Assembly (NCBI RefSeq): GCF_020360975.1
Contig: NW_025408688.1
Coordinates: 792,439-856,438, forward strand
Length of the DNA stretch: 64,000 nucleotides
Origin: Hirsutella rhossiliensis
Taxonomy: Eukaryota; Ascomycota; Sordariomycetes; Hypocreales; Ophiocordycipitaceae
Direction: 5' to 3'
Shown here: positions 40,915 through 52,147 of the stretch, piece after piece
Layout: every line of letters starts with the position of its first letter
Position numbering within the stretch: position 1 is the stretch's first letter
Program-made: the position numbers and the translations under genes
Notes under the pieces: generated by a model
The model's input: the letters and a program-made list of their open reading frames with translations, nothing else
Told to the model about the DNA's origin: nothing
The model's database searches: none

Positions 40915-42451
40915 CTACTTTACAAATTTGAGAGGCCGTGCCTTTAGCAACTGGGAATGAGGATCACGGTTGCAAAAAGGTGTAAGCGTGATCTCGTCAC
41001 CTTGAACGATTTCCGTTCTATGAGGATTCGAACCCGAGCTCACGTCGCAAATCTGTGCCTGCCCCTGGTTGAAACTGGATATGGTAAGTGTGTGGTTCTG
41101 GGCCGTTTTGTTGATCAAGAGCAGCTTTCTTTGGCCGTCAACAGTTCGATAAGCTTGAGCGTGGTAAGCCTTTTCGTCTGCTGAAGTCGTGTTGAGAAGC
41201 TTATCCCCCGCTTGAAAGTTCTTCTGCAGCATTTCAAGAACCCTATATCGTGCATTGGGCTCGGCCGTCCGGTAGTCAACCATGGATACTGATTCGAACT
41301 GGCCAGGGTATCCATCAAGCTGACTTTGCGCGATGGCGTCGATATCCAACCCCGACGTCTTTGCAAAGACATAGGCAAACACGCTTGCACTCCACACCCA
41401 ATACTCATCTGAAATGACGTATCCAGGAGTGATATGTATGCCTGCTTTTTGGAGAATGGTGCCGATCTCGCCGAACCCAATGCGCATTCCCGGATTCAAT
41501 CTCGCTCGAACCTGGTTAATTTTCTGGACCTGAAGGATGAAATCGTCCATCTGCTGGAAGCTCGATGTTGCTTGCTCCTGCTCATCGGTTACGTTGGGGT
41601 CCGGCCAGCCGTAATGGTGGTAGCTGAGCCAGCCGAGCTCTGTTCAGGGTGTGCTTGCTCGAGTCCATGAAGGTCTCCACCCAGTCGATGGTCTTATTGA
41701 TCAGCCCACCCCAACAAATCGAATCTTGGGCGCAACTTCACGAATTGCCGCAGTTATGGCATCGTAAAATTTGTTGTACAGTTCTGGCGTAAATTGATGC
41801 TCCAGTTCCGGTTCGTTTAGAACTTCCCATAGCTCGATAGGCCAGTGATGACCAGAATAATGGTAGGTGCCGCATTCGTCGGTAAATCCACCGTTGACGT
41901 ACCAATTGACAATGCGCCGATAGTAATCAGCGATTTCCGTCATGCTTGGGTCGCGAAGTTGAGTTCCTTGGTTATAGCGAAAATCAATCTCGTTGACGTC
42001 GGAAGGATACTTGTTCTGCCCACTGATCCACATCCAGGCTGGTGTAGTGCTGAAGCCAACACTGTGGATTTTGCCAGGTGTGCTCCGTAAAAAGTCACCC
42101 AGTAACTGGTCTGCGTAGGTAAAGTTCCAACTTGTCGTGCAGGTTGATTCGGTAATGTTCGGGGTTCAAGCGCGGGGACTGATATTTTGGATAGGGATAC
42201 CAAGCAAGAAATCTGACATAGTCCGAGCTCAAGGACTGCAGCGACTCGAAGGCTTTATCGTGAATACTGCTATTAGATAGCAGTTCGGAATTCACCACAA
42301 ATAGTAGCGTCAGAGTAGATCTCGACTCCGCCCACGGTTCATTCCATTCAATGTAGACGCTGTCGGTAACGTTGGAAGCCTGGGTCCCGGTCGAACTTTC
42401 GGCGGGGAGAATAGTATTGGCTGGAGGGACACCGGAAAATATTGACGAAGT
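40915..42451 (-). pseudogene. GH39-like glycoside hydrolase, 3' part
   Basis: The body of a secreted glycosidase cut off from its first exon part by the copia element at 42452. In sense: VYIEWNEPWAESRSTLTLLF, SLSSDYVRFLAWYPYPKYQS, MWISGQNKYPSDVNEIDFRY, then WEVLNEPELEHQF with the acid/base glutamate after N, KIRFVGVG, a short HHYGWPDP part, GFGEIGTIL with the probable nucleophile glutamate, and a beta-sandwich end (RKLLLINKTAQNHTLTISSF) to a stop at 40915. The fold is a clan-A barrel; the family number is from memory. Frame changes near 42110 and 41700 break it in addition to the insertion. Its likely substrate would be a xyloside or related plant or fungal glycan. Confidence 0.65.
42447..42451. 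repeat. Target site duplication, left copy
   Basis: GAAGT, repeated at 48540-48544 directly after the right LTR. Five bases is the usual size for copia. Confidence 0.9.
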
Positions 42452-42649
42452 TGTGGACAGGCTCTTCACTGCAGTGAGGTTATTCGAACTGGTTCAATTG
42501 GTTATATCTTGTGTAACTAGGAAACGTGTCCCATACAAACTGTGTGCAAAGACCTTCCTCCTGTGTCTCACCTCTTACTCGCACGTGACTAGCGCGGTCG
42601 ATTAGTTATACGTGCGCGATCGGTGCCTAGTGCACAGGTGGATCCAACA
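42452..42649 (-). repeat. Copia 3' LTR
   Basis: 198 bp, TGTGGACAGG to GATCCAACA on the plus strand; matches 48340-48539 apart from two single-base gaps. Confidence 0.95.
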
Positions 42650-42984
42650 CTGGAACCTCTTTCTAAATCGATGATCGCGCACTAATCAATCCACCAAAAC
42701 ACACCAAACACAGCGAATTAAGATGAGATAGGAAAAACACGAACAAGAACACCAACAAACTCCTACCACGATGCATCACTATGTTGGATAGTGTGCTCTG
42801 ACTGTAGCTCTCCTCCCCACACTGGGTGTGTTCTGCCACACGCCATCATGGGCCGCATTTCGAGCGCCGGATGCGCTAGCTGATTCCATCGGTCCCACGT
42901 TGGAATATGGACACGAGGATCTCCTCGTTAATGTGAATGGAATAAAGAACGACGGTAAAGCAGAAGAAGGGAACGAAAAACCGA

Positions 42985-45040
42985 TTAAATCTCGTCGAGA
43001 ATTGTTGTGTTATTGCGATGAACGAATCCTTCCACCCTCACGTTTAGCTGATTGTCGCTAATAAACTGCGTGAGGGCGCTGTTTGGTGATGCCTTCGTCA
43101 TAGCATCGGCAGGGTTATCTGCGCCGTTGACCCAACGGATTTCCGCAATATCCCTTGATTCATATGCCTGCCTCAGCGCCATGATATCTATCATGAGTCG
43201 CTTCTCTGTTGTGGTGCCAAGTTTGACGAGGCACTCATAGAAACTATAGGAATCTGTGCAAATGACGAGCGGGATTTGCTTCAGATCAAGGCGTTGTGCG
43301 ATCGTATTGACCGTTTGCTTGATCACAAATGCGAGATCGAAGCCCGATGTCAATCCATAGATCTCTGATGCAAGAACGCTTCGAGTAACGCGCTTGCATT
43401 TAGTTGAGCTCAATGAAGAATGTTTCCGCGGATGGAAAATGAATCGGTTGATTGCGCGGTCTCATTGGCGATGATAATCACAAAGCCGATTTGAGAGCTT
43501 AAATCCTTATTGTTGGCGAATGATCCATCGGTGAACACAAAGATCTTCGCGCTCTCGAGATCGATGGGTATGTAACATAGGCCACGGTCGGGATTGTTGA
43601 TCTGCCATTCAATCCGCTTGTTCAAAGCCTTGAAGTCGGTATTAACGGGCTCTTGGGCTTGTGCCGCAACGGAACAATCGTATGTTGCTTCGGGTTGGCA
43701 AATCGAAGCGATATATGCCCCCCGGGCGCGTTGAGCAGCATAATCCTGATGCCTACTTGATGCCTGAAGATTGATCTCCTCGAGGTTTTGGGCTTGGCCC
43801 TTCTGCCTGACGATGACACAGCCATTTTGTATGGTCAGGCGGCTGCCGTTAAAGTCGCAGATGGAACCTTCTTGGAGAATCTCTTTTGGCTTGGCCTTAA
43901 AGCAGAGTTCTTTCTCCTCGATCTTGAGAAATGCATCTGTGCCAACAATGAATGTGTCATCCGTTTGCAAGGCCGCGATGCCAAACAGGTCCTTGTCGGC
44001 GATGTTGTTTGCCGTGATCAGAAGGCACGGGTCAAACGAAGAGGTTTCCATATTAAGCTTGCGGCAGTGATGGTCGTGATATGTGTTGAACCAGTGGGCT
44101 CCTGCCTCTGCGATGCCATATAGCGGCTTCACGATTCGCAGGATTGTTCCCTCTGGATATCTTCTTTTGAGTTCTTGAGGAAGGGCTGCAAGGATGACAC
44201 GGGCCAGCTTGGTCTGGGATTGTGTGTATGCCATCGTGATGTCTCTGATCATGATGAACATATCCCGTGTGCAGAGAAACGGTGCTAAGGCCAAGGCCAC
44301 GCGTTGTGCGGGCCGGCTGATGGTAGGGGCTTGTGTGAGGATCCCACGTTTCCCATCATCATTGTATCCTTGCACAACGAGGCGTGATTTCTCGTATGGC
44401 GTTGCAGTATTTCTTCCTTAACCTCTCTGACCATTCGTGATTTGAAGACACGATATCCACCATGTTTATTCGCATCGAATTCTTCGGGTACAATGACCCC
44501 AGCGGCGAGGAGGTTCGTGAGCTCGAGTGTGTCGGAAGCTTCAAATGGGAAACCGGTGCTTGTGATCTTTCCTTCAGCTCGTAGCCGCTTGGCTAGGCCG
44601 AGATGTTCCATTTCTTTTCGAACAAGAAACGCATTAGCTTCATGATGAACGATAAATTGAACGGGTGAGCAAACAATAGTGGATTCTGATGTGCCATTTT
44701 GTGCAGCATCCTTCCTAGGTCGGCCACGCCTGCGCGGCCTCTTTGGCTCAGGGTATTCGAAAGGTTTGGGTTGGTCTTCTGTGGTAGGAAGAGGAAGAGG
44801 TTGTTGAGTTGTGGGTGGAAGGGGAAGAGGGTTTTGAAGAGGATGTTGTTGATCGGATTGTGTTGAGGGAAGGAGTGATTGTTGTGTTGATGGGTCTGTG
44901 CGGCTAGGGCTAGGGTCGGGTTGCAACTGAGGAAGGAGCGATTCCGGGTGACGATAGTACGGTTGGACGCATGTACTGCGAAATTTCGCTGGTCCGTTGT
45001 CCAGGTCAACTGCGATTTCCGTATCCGTCACCTCGAGCAC
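42985..45040 (-). pseudogene. Copia reverse transcriptase and RNase H with T-D-D active site
   Basis: The frame 45040-44285 holds the region between integrase and polymerase, with a Pro/Gln-rich linker and RRRGRPRKD. The frame 44375-43410 (321 residues) is the polymerase palm: ISRPAQRVALALAPFLCTRD, RDITMAYTQSQTKLARVILA, KPLYGIAEAGAHWFNTYHDH, then ALQTDDTFIVG (T-D-D codons 43964-43956) where copia elements normally have Y-V-D-D. RNase H follows (FVFTDGSFANNKDLSSQIGF; then VTRSVLASEIYGLTSGFDLA and ICTDSYSFYE, stop 42985). Catalytic aspartates are kept. Frame changes occur near 44330 and 43412. Confidence 0.85.
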
Positions 45041-45093
45041 TTTATATGGGCCTTGCCATCCGTGCTTCTCGCGAAATACGCGAACTTCGCTTC

Positions 45094-46300
45094 CTAGCGC
45101 CAGGGATGGGGCAGGCGCAACGCTGTATCAGGCCCATTACGCGTATTTAACGCGGTCTGAACCTTCCTCTGGGCGTTGATCTTCCTCAGCTCTGACATCG
45201 TTCGCCACACCGCCTTAGCTCTTGCCATTGCGGAAGGTGTAGGCGGCGAATCCATCGTCATTCGAGGCAGAGCACCGAAGACGAGGAGGGTTGGAACGAG
45301 GCCATCCGGACCGGCTGTGTCGTTGACAGCCTTGAAAGCCATTTGAAGGACTTGATCAGGGCTCACGGTATCCTTCAGCTCTGCCTTTAATATATCATAT
45401 GCTCTTCGGACGGGCACATGATACTTCTCAACCTTCCCAACAGCCCAATGTGCTTCCACAGGCACCTGATGACACGTTATTCCCATCAATTTCGCTTCTG
45501 CTTGGAACTCGGCAGCAGCGAAATTCGTGCCTGCGTCATGAGTGATCACATCGGGTGGTCCAAGGTATGTATCCATCCAACATTGTTTCAACGCGAGCCA
45601 CGTTTCCTTGGCCGTCATGTTGGATAGGAATCTCCTGCCTGATAGGCAGTGGCTTGATCAACAACATGGAGGACTGGTCTGCCACCCAATGTCATGACAT
45701 CAACGATGACTTCGTAATTGAAGTCACAATCATCCTTCAAGCTGAACTTGAACCTTCGTGGCGGGTCGGATTTCATCTGACAGTAGTGGCAGAACTTCTT
45801 GATCATTTCCAGAGCTTCGATTTCCACATCATGGCCAGCCGAATTCAGCAGCTTGTGCAGCCGATACACGGATGGATGACCAAAACGCGTGTGGAGGCGC
45901 CGCAATTCAGCCTCCGTGAGATATGCCACTGATGCCTCTTGTTTCCGCAAGAAGAACCACGCGTGACCCCATCTTCGAATCACTGGAACGCTCACACCAT
46001 TGCCAACGAGCTCGTTCGTGACGTTATTTAAATATACGCCGAGCCGATCCATATCAGCTAGGCATAGGAGGAATGGCGTTGGCACGTTGACTATATGAAA
46101 ATCAACCTCTCCCACTGGTGTGTTCAAGGTGATCACGCCAAGTGGTGTTTCAATCTTCCTGCACCAAATCTAACTGGTTCGGGCTTGCGATCATCACGGA
46201 ATTGGACTGGGGCATCTCTCGTTGGAGAGCACGCAGTTGTTCGATTCCTCCCGTCGATATGCATGCCGCACCTGTGTCCGGCATGATTCCTTGAACGAGT
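45094..46300 (-). pseudogene. Copia protease and integrase
   Basis: The protease active site shows as PDTGAA near 46275. The frame 46136-45615 carries the protease end (PTPFLLCLADMDRLGVYLNN), then the integrase zinc part (LHTRFGHPSVYRLHKLL, KFCHYCQM) and the start of the core (YEVIVDVMTLGGRPVLHVVD). The frame 45618-45094 continues the core with VITHDAGTNFAAAEF and VEAHWAVGKVEKYH, giving D, D and E. It would join the DNA copy to the genome. The frame change is near 45616. An acidic or basic targeting tail is not evident. Confidence 0.8.
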
Positions 46301-46497
46301 CTTGAGAGTAACGATCTAGTATGAATTGTGTGGGTTCGTCACCGTTGAATAACTTGATGCCTACTGGAGAGATCCGATGATGGAAAGCTTCGTTGGACAG
46401 AAGGTCGCAGCAGCGTAGAACGATTCATAAGGGTCAGAGGAGTCAGAATCATCGGATTCCTCGGTGCTCGAGTCATCCTGATCCTGTGATTCCTTCA

Positions 46498-48072
46498 TAG
46501 TCAGCCAAGAACATAGCATACGAACGAGATTGACCGTGGAAGCCTCTCTCGTAGATACTTCTCTTTGGCTGCTTTTCTCTCGTTTTCAGGATGTCTCGTT
46601 GAGAAACAACCTTCCTTGCCGCAAACGTAGCATTTCTTCTTCCAATTTGGCTGACGCCTTTGTGATTGACCTCTTGTTCCGCCGGAATTTCGCTGAAATT
46701 TGCGATCCACGAAGTGCTGATCATGTCCTCTATCCAGGTCTTGGGGATATTGGCCACTGGGTTGTTCAGATCGTTCATCTTGCATGGCAGATAGCGATGA
46801 TCGAAGCTGTGATGCCAATCCCTCAAATGTAGGTGCGGGAGAGTATATCGCGAGTCGGAATTCAGGCACACCACGGCACGCCCTGAGCGTTGCATCGATC
46901 AGGCCACCTTCGCCGCCAGACTTATCCCCGAGTGCTCTCCTACAGAGCCGCAATTTCGTAAGAAGGGCCTGGAGGACCTCGTCAGATGACTTACCGGGCA
47001 TCTCAGCCCGAAGTCGGCTGAAGGTGAGGTGCTCCAGTGGGTATGATACATCTTCTGGTTGATTTCGGTGTCAAAGTGCTCTTTCATCTTCTGATACATC
47101 TCAGCGAAGGTTAAATCAGTGCTGATTTCGTGTAGAAAGAAGGACTGAGCTTCCTTGGCCAGAATCGAAGGAAAACACCATGGAATTTAGACGGAGGAAT
47201 GTTTGCTTGACGGCACACGCTCATGAATTTCGGATCTTGTCATCGAAGATATCGTATGGTTCGCCGGTATAGGCTAGTTTCTTGTCCCATATCTTAATGA
47301 ATCTAATCGTGAGATCGGCCTCAACTTCCTCGTTCTCGAATCGAACAGGTGGAATGCTCGTGTATGCATCTCGGAAGTTGGTAGTCCGTACGGGGAGCGT
47401 CTGCTGATACCGAGGGATTCGCGCCATTGATGCTGAGGCTCTTGCTGAGCGGGTTGATGGGTCTCAATGATCTGAGGATTCCGGTTCCGCCGGTCGGGTA
47501 ATAGTTGGCTGCTGGATTACTACCGGTGCCGGTGACGATATAGCCGCTTTAACAGTTCCTTGGAGCAGCTTCTGTTTCACCTTATATGCCACGGTGTTTT
47601 CAGCAACCTCTTGACCAAGCAACTCGTTCTCATCCCATTCAGGAAGTTCGTTACTTGTTAGAAGGCCACATAAAGCTCGAGAGATGCTAGAGTTGGCCTT
47701 GCCCATATAGATCCCTAATTCTGAGAAGCGTCCGGAGTCTTGATCTAAGGCGTGGGTTGATTAGTTCGAAGTCATCATAGCTCCATCCCGTGAAGTCGTT
47801 ATACAGATCCCCAAGCAGGGCAATTCCGTGGTTACGTTTATCCACCGTGTATGTTGCCACACAGCCTAAGAAGAAGCTGTTGCGGTGGACAAGGGAGGAG
47901 CTCTGGGTGATAGGTTCGTTGAGGAAATCCGCGTCGAAATGCCTGATCGGGAGTGAAGGAGCTCCACGATCGTCAGGTTCCGTTCAACGAGTTGCCTGTC
48001 TTCGAGAGACACGTTGGCCGGGGTATCCTGGGCTGTTGCCGGGGCTAGTGCGGCAGATGAATTGTCAGACAT
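46498..48072 (-). pseudogene. Copia Gag with zinc knuckle
   Basis: Gag of the complete copia element. The ATG at 48072 begins MSDNSSAALAPATAQDTPAN. The protein then runs through five frames, with recognisable pieces NLTIVELLHSRSG, EVEADLTIRFIKIWDKKLAY, MYQKMKEHFDTEINQ and CRRALGDKSGGEGGLIDATL. It ends with a knuckle-like CYVCGKEGCFSTRHP, a C-x2-C-x4-C-x3-H spacing near 46625. The frame changes (about 47870, 47710, 47440, 47100, 46980) make it non-functional in this copy. Gag would assemble the particle and bind element RNA through the knuckle. Confidence 0.75.
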
Positions 48073-48328
48073 ATTGACAGGCTGTGTGCTGAGAAACAGG
48101 GCACAGGGTGTCAATGAGGTTATCAATGTGCGATAGGGCACGCCTAAGGGTCGCTGATGACAGCAAAGCTTAGGCACGGTTGGATAACTAGAGTGGGCTC
48201 TGATGCAGAGTCTTCGTAGCAATCCGCGCGTTGTAGCAACTATCCTACCGTCAGGAGCTCGCTTTGCAGAGCGTGACGATAGGTTAGCTCTCTTCCGTCT
48301 TGCTGTTCTGTGTCACCTTTGCCGGGCG

Positions 48329-48342
48329 ACACTGATCAGTGT
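48329..48342. other. 14-bp perfect palindrome at the 5' LTR edge
   Basis: ACACTGATCAGTGT covers the first three LTR bases and the primer-site position. No match to a tRNA 3' end (no TGG start). Confidence 0.7.
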
Positions 48343-48539
48343 GGACAGGCTCTTCACTGCAGTGAGGTTATTCGAACTGGTTCAATTGGTTATATCTTGT
48401 GTAACTAGGGAAACGTGTCCCATACAAACTGTGTGCAAAGACCTTCCTCCCTGTGTCTCACCTCTTACTCGCACGTGACTAGCGCGGTCGATTAGTTATA
48501 CGTGCGCGATCGGTGCCTAGTGCACAGGTGGATCCAACA
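48340..48539 (-). repeat. Copia 5' LTR
   Basis: 200 bp, same ends as the 3' LTR. Confidence 0.95.
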
Positions 48540-48544
48540 GAAGT
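48540..48544. repeat. Target site duplication, right copy
   Basis: GAAGT, partner of 42447-42451. Confidence 0.9.
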
Positions 48545-48706
48545 TGACTTCAAAGAGGGCACAACATGTAACGAAGCAGATATAGAAGCCACTGAAGAAG
48601 AGACCACCGTCAAAGACGCCATCATAGATGAGCCAGAAGCACAAGCCAAGTCAATAAGCATCAGGTTAGCGATCGTATTGATACGATTAAGTCTTGAGAA
48701 GAACAT
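48540..48706 (-). pseudogene. GH39-like glycoside hydrolase, 5' part with signal peptide
   Basis: The N-terminal 55 codons of the gene at 40915-42451, on the far side of the 6.1-kb copia insertion. The ATG at 48706 starts MFFSRLNRINTIANLMLIDL, a plausible signal peptide, then a Ser/Val-rich linker. Removing the element and one GAAGT copy would restore the frame exactly into the linker before VYIEWNEPWA, which shows both parts were one gene. Confidence 0.7.
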
Positions 48707-49454
48707 CTTCAAGAATGTTGGATACTTGCCGCTAAGATCATTGGAAGCGAAAAGCAGCCCTTTTATCTACCCGTTGGTTTGACCGCTCAAAAGTTGGTAA
48801 AAATGCCATAGGACGCAAGTTGTTCGACAACCTGAGAAATTGCTATGCAAGGCACAGTGCATGGTCTAGGCAAGGCACTTCTTTCCCGCCATCGGTGCCG
48901 TCCATCCACTCATCAACCAACTAAATTGAGAAATGGAACATCTACGGCCAATTTGTCATAAATATAAGGTACTATTATTCCACACTAGGTGTGGGCCTGC
49001 ACTTTTGTTGGTGGCGTAACGGTTATCTGACACGATTTCATAACGTCGACGGTGACTTCCGCCCCATTAGGAAGAGGGCCCCGCCACCAAATTTGGGCGC
49101 GGGCATTCCCATCGCCGTGGCCGCCGCGGCTGCCGCCGATGCCCGCCTTAGTACTAGCTAACCCCCTGCAATGATAGCTGAATCGGCAGACTGCCTCCTC
49201 TCCGCACATCGGACGAGAGTTACGCGAGTAAATTATTTCATTATTACCCATTGGCTCCACCCTTCGGGGGCAACTAAGCGCAGTTGGCCTCAAAAGCTGA
49301 GACAGCATCGCGAGGTACATTGTCCGGGAATTTGCAAGCAAAGATACTTAGTACTTACTCTCTCGAGAAACTTTACGGAGTAATGCTTTAAGGTACTCGT
49401 GCCGCCCCAGTTTAAGGATTCGCTTTGGCTCATTTCACTGCGGGCACGAGTATA
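48707..49454. other. Upstream region of the GH39-like gene
   Basis: No coding frame was recognised. It should include the former promoter of the gene starting at 48706. 49060-49140 is a GC-rich block with GCC-type repeats. Otherwise unremarkable. Confidence 0.45.
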
Positions 49455-49945
49455 AGCTATATTGTCTCATGAAGGAGAGAGCAAAAGTGGACATAAAAGT
49501 GGAGAAAGGGACTTTTCGAAGGTCGAGTATCATATGATCTGATAGTCTGTGATGTGCATATATTGATTGGTTTCTTCGGTTGCCCTGTATCCGTCTAGCC
49601 CTCCCCTTTTATATCCCTCTGTGCCTTCCCTATGTTCATATCCCGTGTTCAGGTGTACTATACATTCTATCAGGAAGAGGGCACTCCTTGCCTCTCACTG
49701 AAGGCCGCGTAAGCCATCTACGTCAGCACATTCAGCTCGATCTCCCCGATCAATAGCTTTCCAAGCTATTAGGCCGATAGTTCAATCTCTTGAGGTCCCC
49801 GAGCCAGTAAAAGATATACCGGACTCCTTGGAGGATCCCGTTCGAATAGGAGATCCTCCAGACCCCTCAGTGGACCACAAACCTCCCTCCTTACAGGCTT
49901 ACCTGGTTTCGAGCTGTATTACCTAGAGAGACTTAGAGGCCTCAC
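49455..49945 (+). repeat. LTR-like dispersed repeat, inverted partner of 40315-40810
   Basis: The reverse-complement match of 40315-40810, with a TTTTATATCCCTC box near 49607 and an end at ATTACCTAGAGAGACTTAGAG. The pair brackets the GH39-like locus. Confidence 0.75.
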
Positions 49946-49994
49946 TTTGTTCCAACAAGATCACTGCAATGAATCGTTTCTGGGCCTTAATAAA

Positions 49995-50292
49995 TTACGT
50001 CCCAAAGACGGTCATGGCGTTCTCAATCATCCAGTTGATCCCTTCGGCCCGCCAGTCATCCATCTCAACGAATGCGCCGTCCAAATCCCACACAATGTTC
50101 CTCCCCACGCCTCCACCAGCCGTTCGGTCGTACTTTGGCCATGTCTCGTTCTTTGGCAGCCCAATGTCTTCCTTGCCGTTCGGATCTAGTTCGTTGATAA
50201 AGTTGATCCACGCGGTAGACATATTCGTTGACAGTGCTGTTGCCTTGGCCGTGTACGCTGCGTCATTTCCGCCAAAAGGATTCGCTGGGCTG
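49995..50292 (-). pseudogene. Carboxylesterase type B, 3' end
   Basis: The last 100 codons of the esterase whose main part is at 52148-53811: PANPFGGNDAAYTAKATALS, MSTAWINFINELDPNG and WDLDGAFVEMDDWRAEGINW, then a stop at 49995. The W-x2-F-x3-L-D-P-N pattern is typical of the C terminus of fungal type-B esterases. It is separated by the pogo element at 50295. Reading through the TA target restores the link from H-N-W-N-G-E-G to Y-S-P-A-N-P. Confidence 0.8.
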
Positions 50293-50294
50293 TA

Positions 50295-50338
50295 AGTCCC
50301 TGCACATAGAAATGGGCACCCCCCTGTTTTGGGCACCC
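50295..50338 (+). repeat. Left terminal inverted repeat of pogo element
   Basis: 44 bp, exact inverse of 52102-52145. Confidence 0.95.
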
Positions 50339-50448
50339 AAGATGGGTGCCCAACCTAAACGGCTGCGTCAACTTCAACAGCAAATTTCACCGCGGAAACG
50401 CATCCAATCTGCTAAAAAATTGACGCATGTGTCTTCAAGCCACTACTG

Positions 50449-52018
50449 ATGAAATATACAGAGTCTGACATTCACAGCGCCCTTGAGGCAATCGCCAATG
50501 GCGGATCCGCCAAGAAGGCTGCTCGCGATTGGGGCGTCCTGAGGGCAACTCTTTACAATCGCATGCATGGTCACGAATGCAGAAAGGATGCATTTTCTGC
50601 TCTTCAGAGGCTTTCTCAGACACAGGAAAAGCAACTTACCGAATGGATTCTCATTCAGGACGCCTTGGGCCTTCCTCCCACTCACTCGCAGATCAGGCAG
50701 TTCGCGCAGCGCATGCTCGCCGTCAAAGGAGACCACACACCGCTCGGAAAACACTGGATGCAAGCATTTTTAAGACGAAATCCTGCAGTTCGGACCCAGA
50801 AGTGCCATCACAGAGACTCTGCGCGTGTCAACGGCGCTTCTACCGAGGTAATTCGGCCTTGGTTCAACAATTTCTTCCTTCCGAGATTCTGGCTATTAAG
50901 CCGGAGAACAGGTACAACATGGATGAAGCAGGCATCATGGAAGGACTTGGGGAGAATGGCCTGGTCGTTGGCAGTGCTGAAAAACGATCTGTACAAAAGA
51001 AGACGCCTGGTTCTCGGGTCTGGACGTCGTTCATCGAGTGCGTGTCCGCTGCCGGCACCTTCCTCCCTCCACTCGTCATTTTCAAGGGCAAATCGGTCCA
51101 GCAACAGTGGTTCCCAGAAGATCTCAGTACTTTTAGTGACTGGCAATTCACTGCGACAAAGAACGGCTGGACTTCGGACCAAACTGCGGTGGAGTGGCTC
51201 GAAAAGGTGTTCATTCCAAGAACCCAGCCACCCGACCCTTCGGAGCGAAGACTGCTAGTATTGGACGGCCACGGAAGTCACGAGACGGTTGACTTCATGT
51301 ATCTATGCTACCAGCATCAGATTCACCTTCTTTTCTTACCTCCCCATACCTCTCATGTGTTGCAACCGCTCGATTTGTCTGTCTTCTCCGCTCTTAAGCA
51401 CTACTACCGCAAACAGGTCGGATTTCTCAGCCTCCTGACCGATTCAAGCCCAGTCGGCAAGCAAAACTTTCTTTCCTGCTACCAGAAAGCACGCGAGCAA
51501 GCGCTCACTGTGTCAAACATCAAGGGTGGCTGGAAAGCGACGGGTTTGTGGCCGGTGTCGATGGCGAAGCCACTTTGAGCCCTCTTCTGCTGGAGAACAG
51601 CAACAGACGCAAAAGAACGCGAAAAATGTGGCCAATGCATTCAATAGCCACTTACCCACCAGTGACTGGCAATCAGACACATCCCAGATTGCGTGGTCGA
51701 CCCCGAGGCGCTCGCAAGATCTGAAGGTTCAGGTAGTTCAATTCAACCAGCTAGACGACGACGTGCCCACGAAGAGATTGCTGTTCAGGAAGATCACAAA
51801 GGGTTTGACGAGAAGGATGGCCTTTTAGCAAAGCTCAATTGCAGATTCAGGCACTGGAAACACAATTGGCGGCCGTCAAGCCGAAAAAAAGGAAGAGGGT
51901 GGTCACGAGCCCGAATTCGAGGTTCGCCAATATTGAGGCAATACGACGGGCGCAGGAGGAGGTGAACGCAGCTGAGAATGAAGAATCTGATGAAACGAAG
52001 CTGAGGTTTCAGAAATAG
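50449..52018 (+). pseudogene. Pogo-type transposase, frameshifted
   Basis: This would bind the terminal repeats and cut the element out. The ATG at 50449 begins a psq-type helix-turn-helix (YTESDIHSALEAIANGGSAK, ATLYNRMHG), then a CENP-B-like Tc5 helix-turn-helix (KQLTEWILIQDALGLPPTHS, LGKHWMQAFLRRNP). After a frame change near 50880 comes the DDE core: YNMDEAGIMEG, LVLDGHGSHETVDF and HVLQPLDLSVFSALKHYY, giving D, D and D as in pogo/Fot1. Further frame changes near 51585 and 51830 precede a basic, helical C-terminal tail (AIRRAQEEVNAAENEESDET) ending at 52018. All three catalytic aspartates are present. The core of about 350 residues is one open frame (50529-51578). Confidence 0.88.
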
Positions 52019-52101
52019 GTGACGATTGTATCGTAGTGCACGGTGGTGGGCAGTGAGAAGGGATTGAATTAATGGTGTTGAAAATGGTCGTGATTTTTTT
52101 G

Positions 52102-52145
52102 GGGTGCCCAAAACAGGGGGGTGCCCATTTCTATGTGCAGGGACT
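52102..52145 (-). repeat. Right terminal inverted repeat of pogo element
   Basis: 44 bp, exact inverse of 50295-50338. Confidence 0.95.
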
Positions 52146-52147
52146 TA

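Larger units (their letters stand above)
42452..48539 (-). mobile_element. Complete Ty1/copia element inserted in the GH39-like gene
   Basis: 6088 bp, with LTRs of 198 and 200 bp differing by two single-base indels, flanked by a perfect GAAGT duplication. The internal order on the minus strand is Gag, protease, integrase, reverse transcriptase, RNase H, as in copia. A purine-rich AGAAAGAGG tract lies next to the 3' LTR. Near-identical LTRs mean recent insertion, though several frame changes are present. No tRNA 3'-end primer site is seen; a palindrome spans the 5' LTR edge. Confidence 0.93.
50295..52145 (+). mobile_element. Fot1/pogo-type DNA transposon
   Basis: 1851 bp with perfect 44-bp terminal inverted repeats (AGTCCCTGCACATAG outermost) and TA duplications at 50293-50294 and 52146-52147, the hallmark of Tc1/mariner elements. 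One transposase gene lies inside on the plus strand. It sits within the esterase gene. Perfect repeats point to recent movement, yet the transposase carries frame changes, so it may have been moved in trans. Confidence 0.95.
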
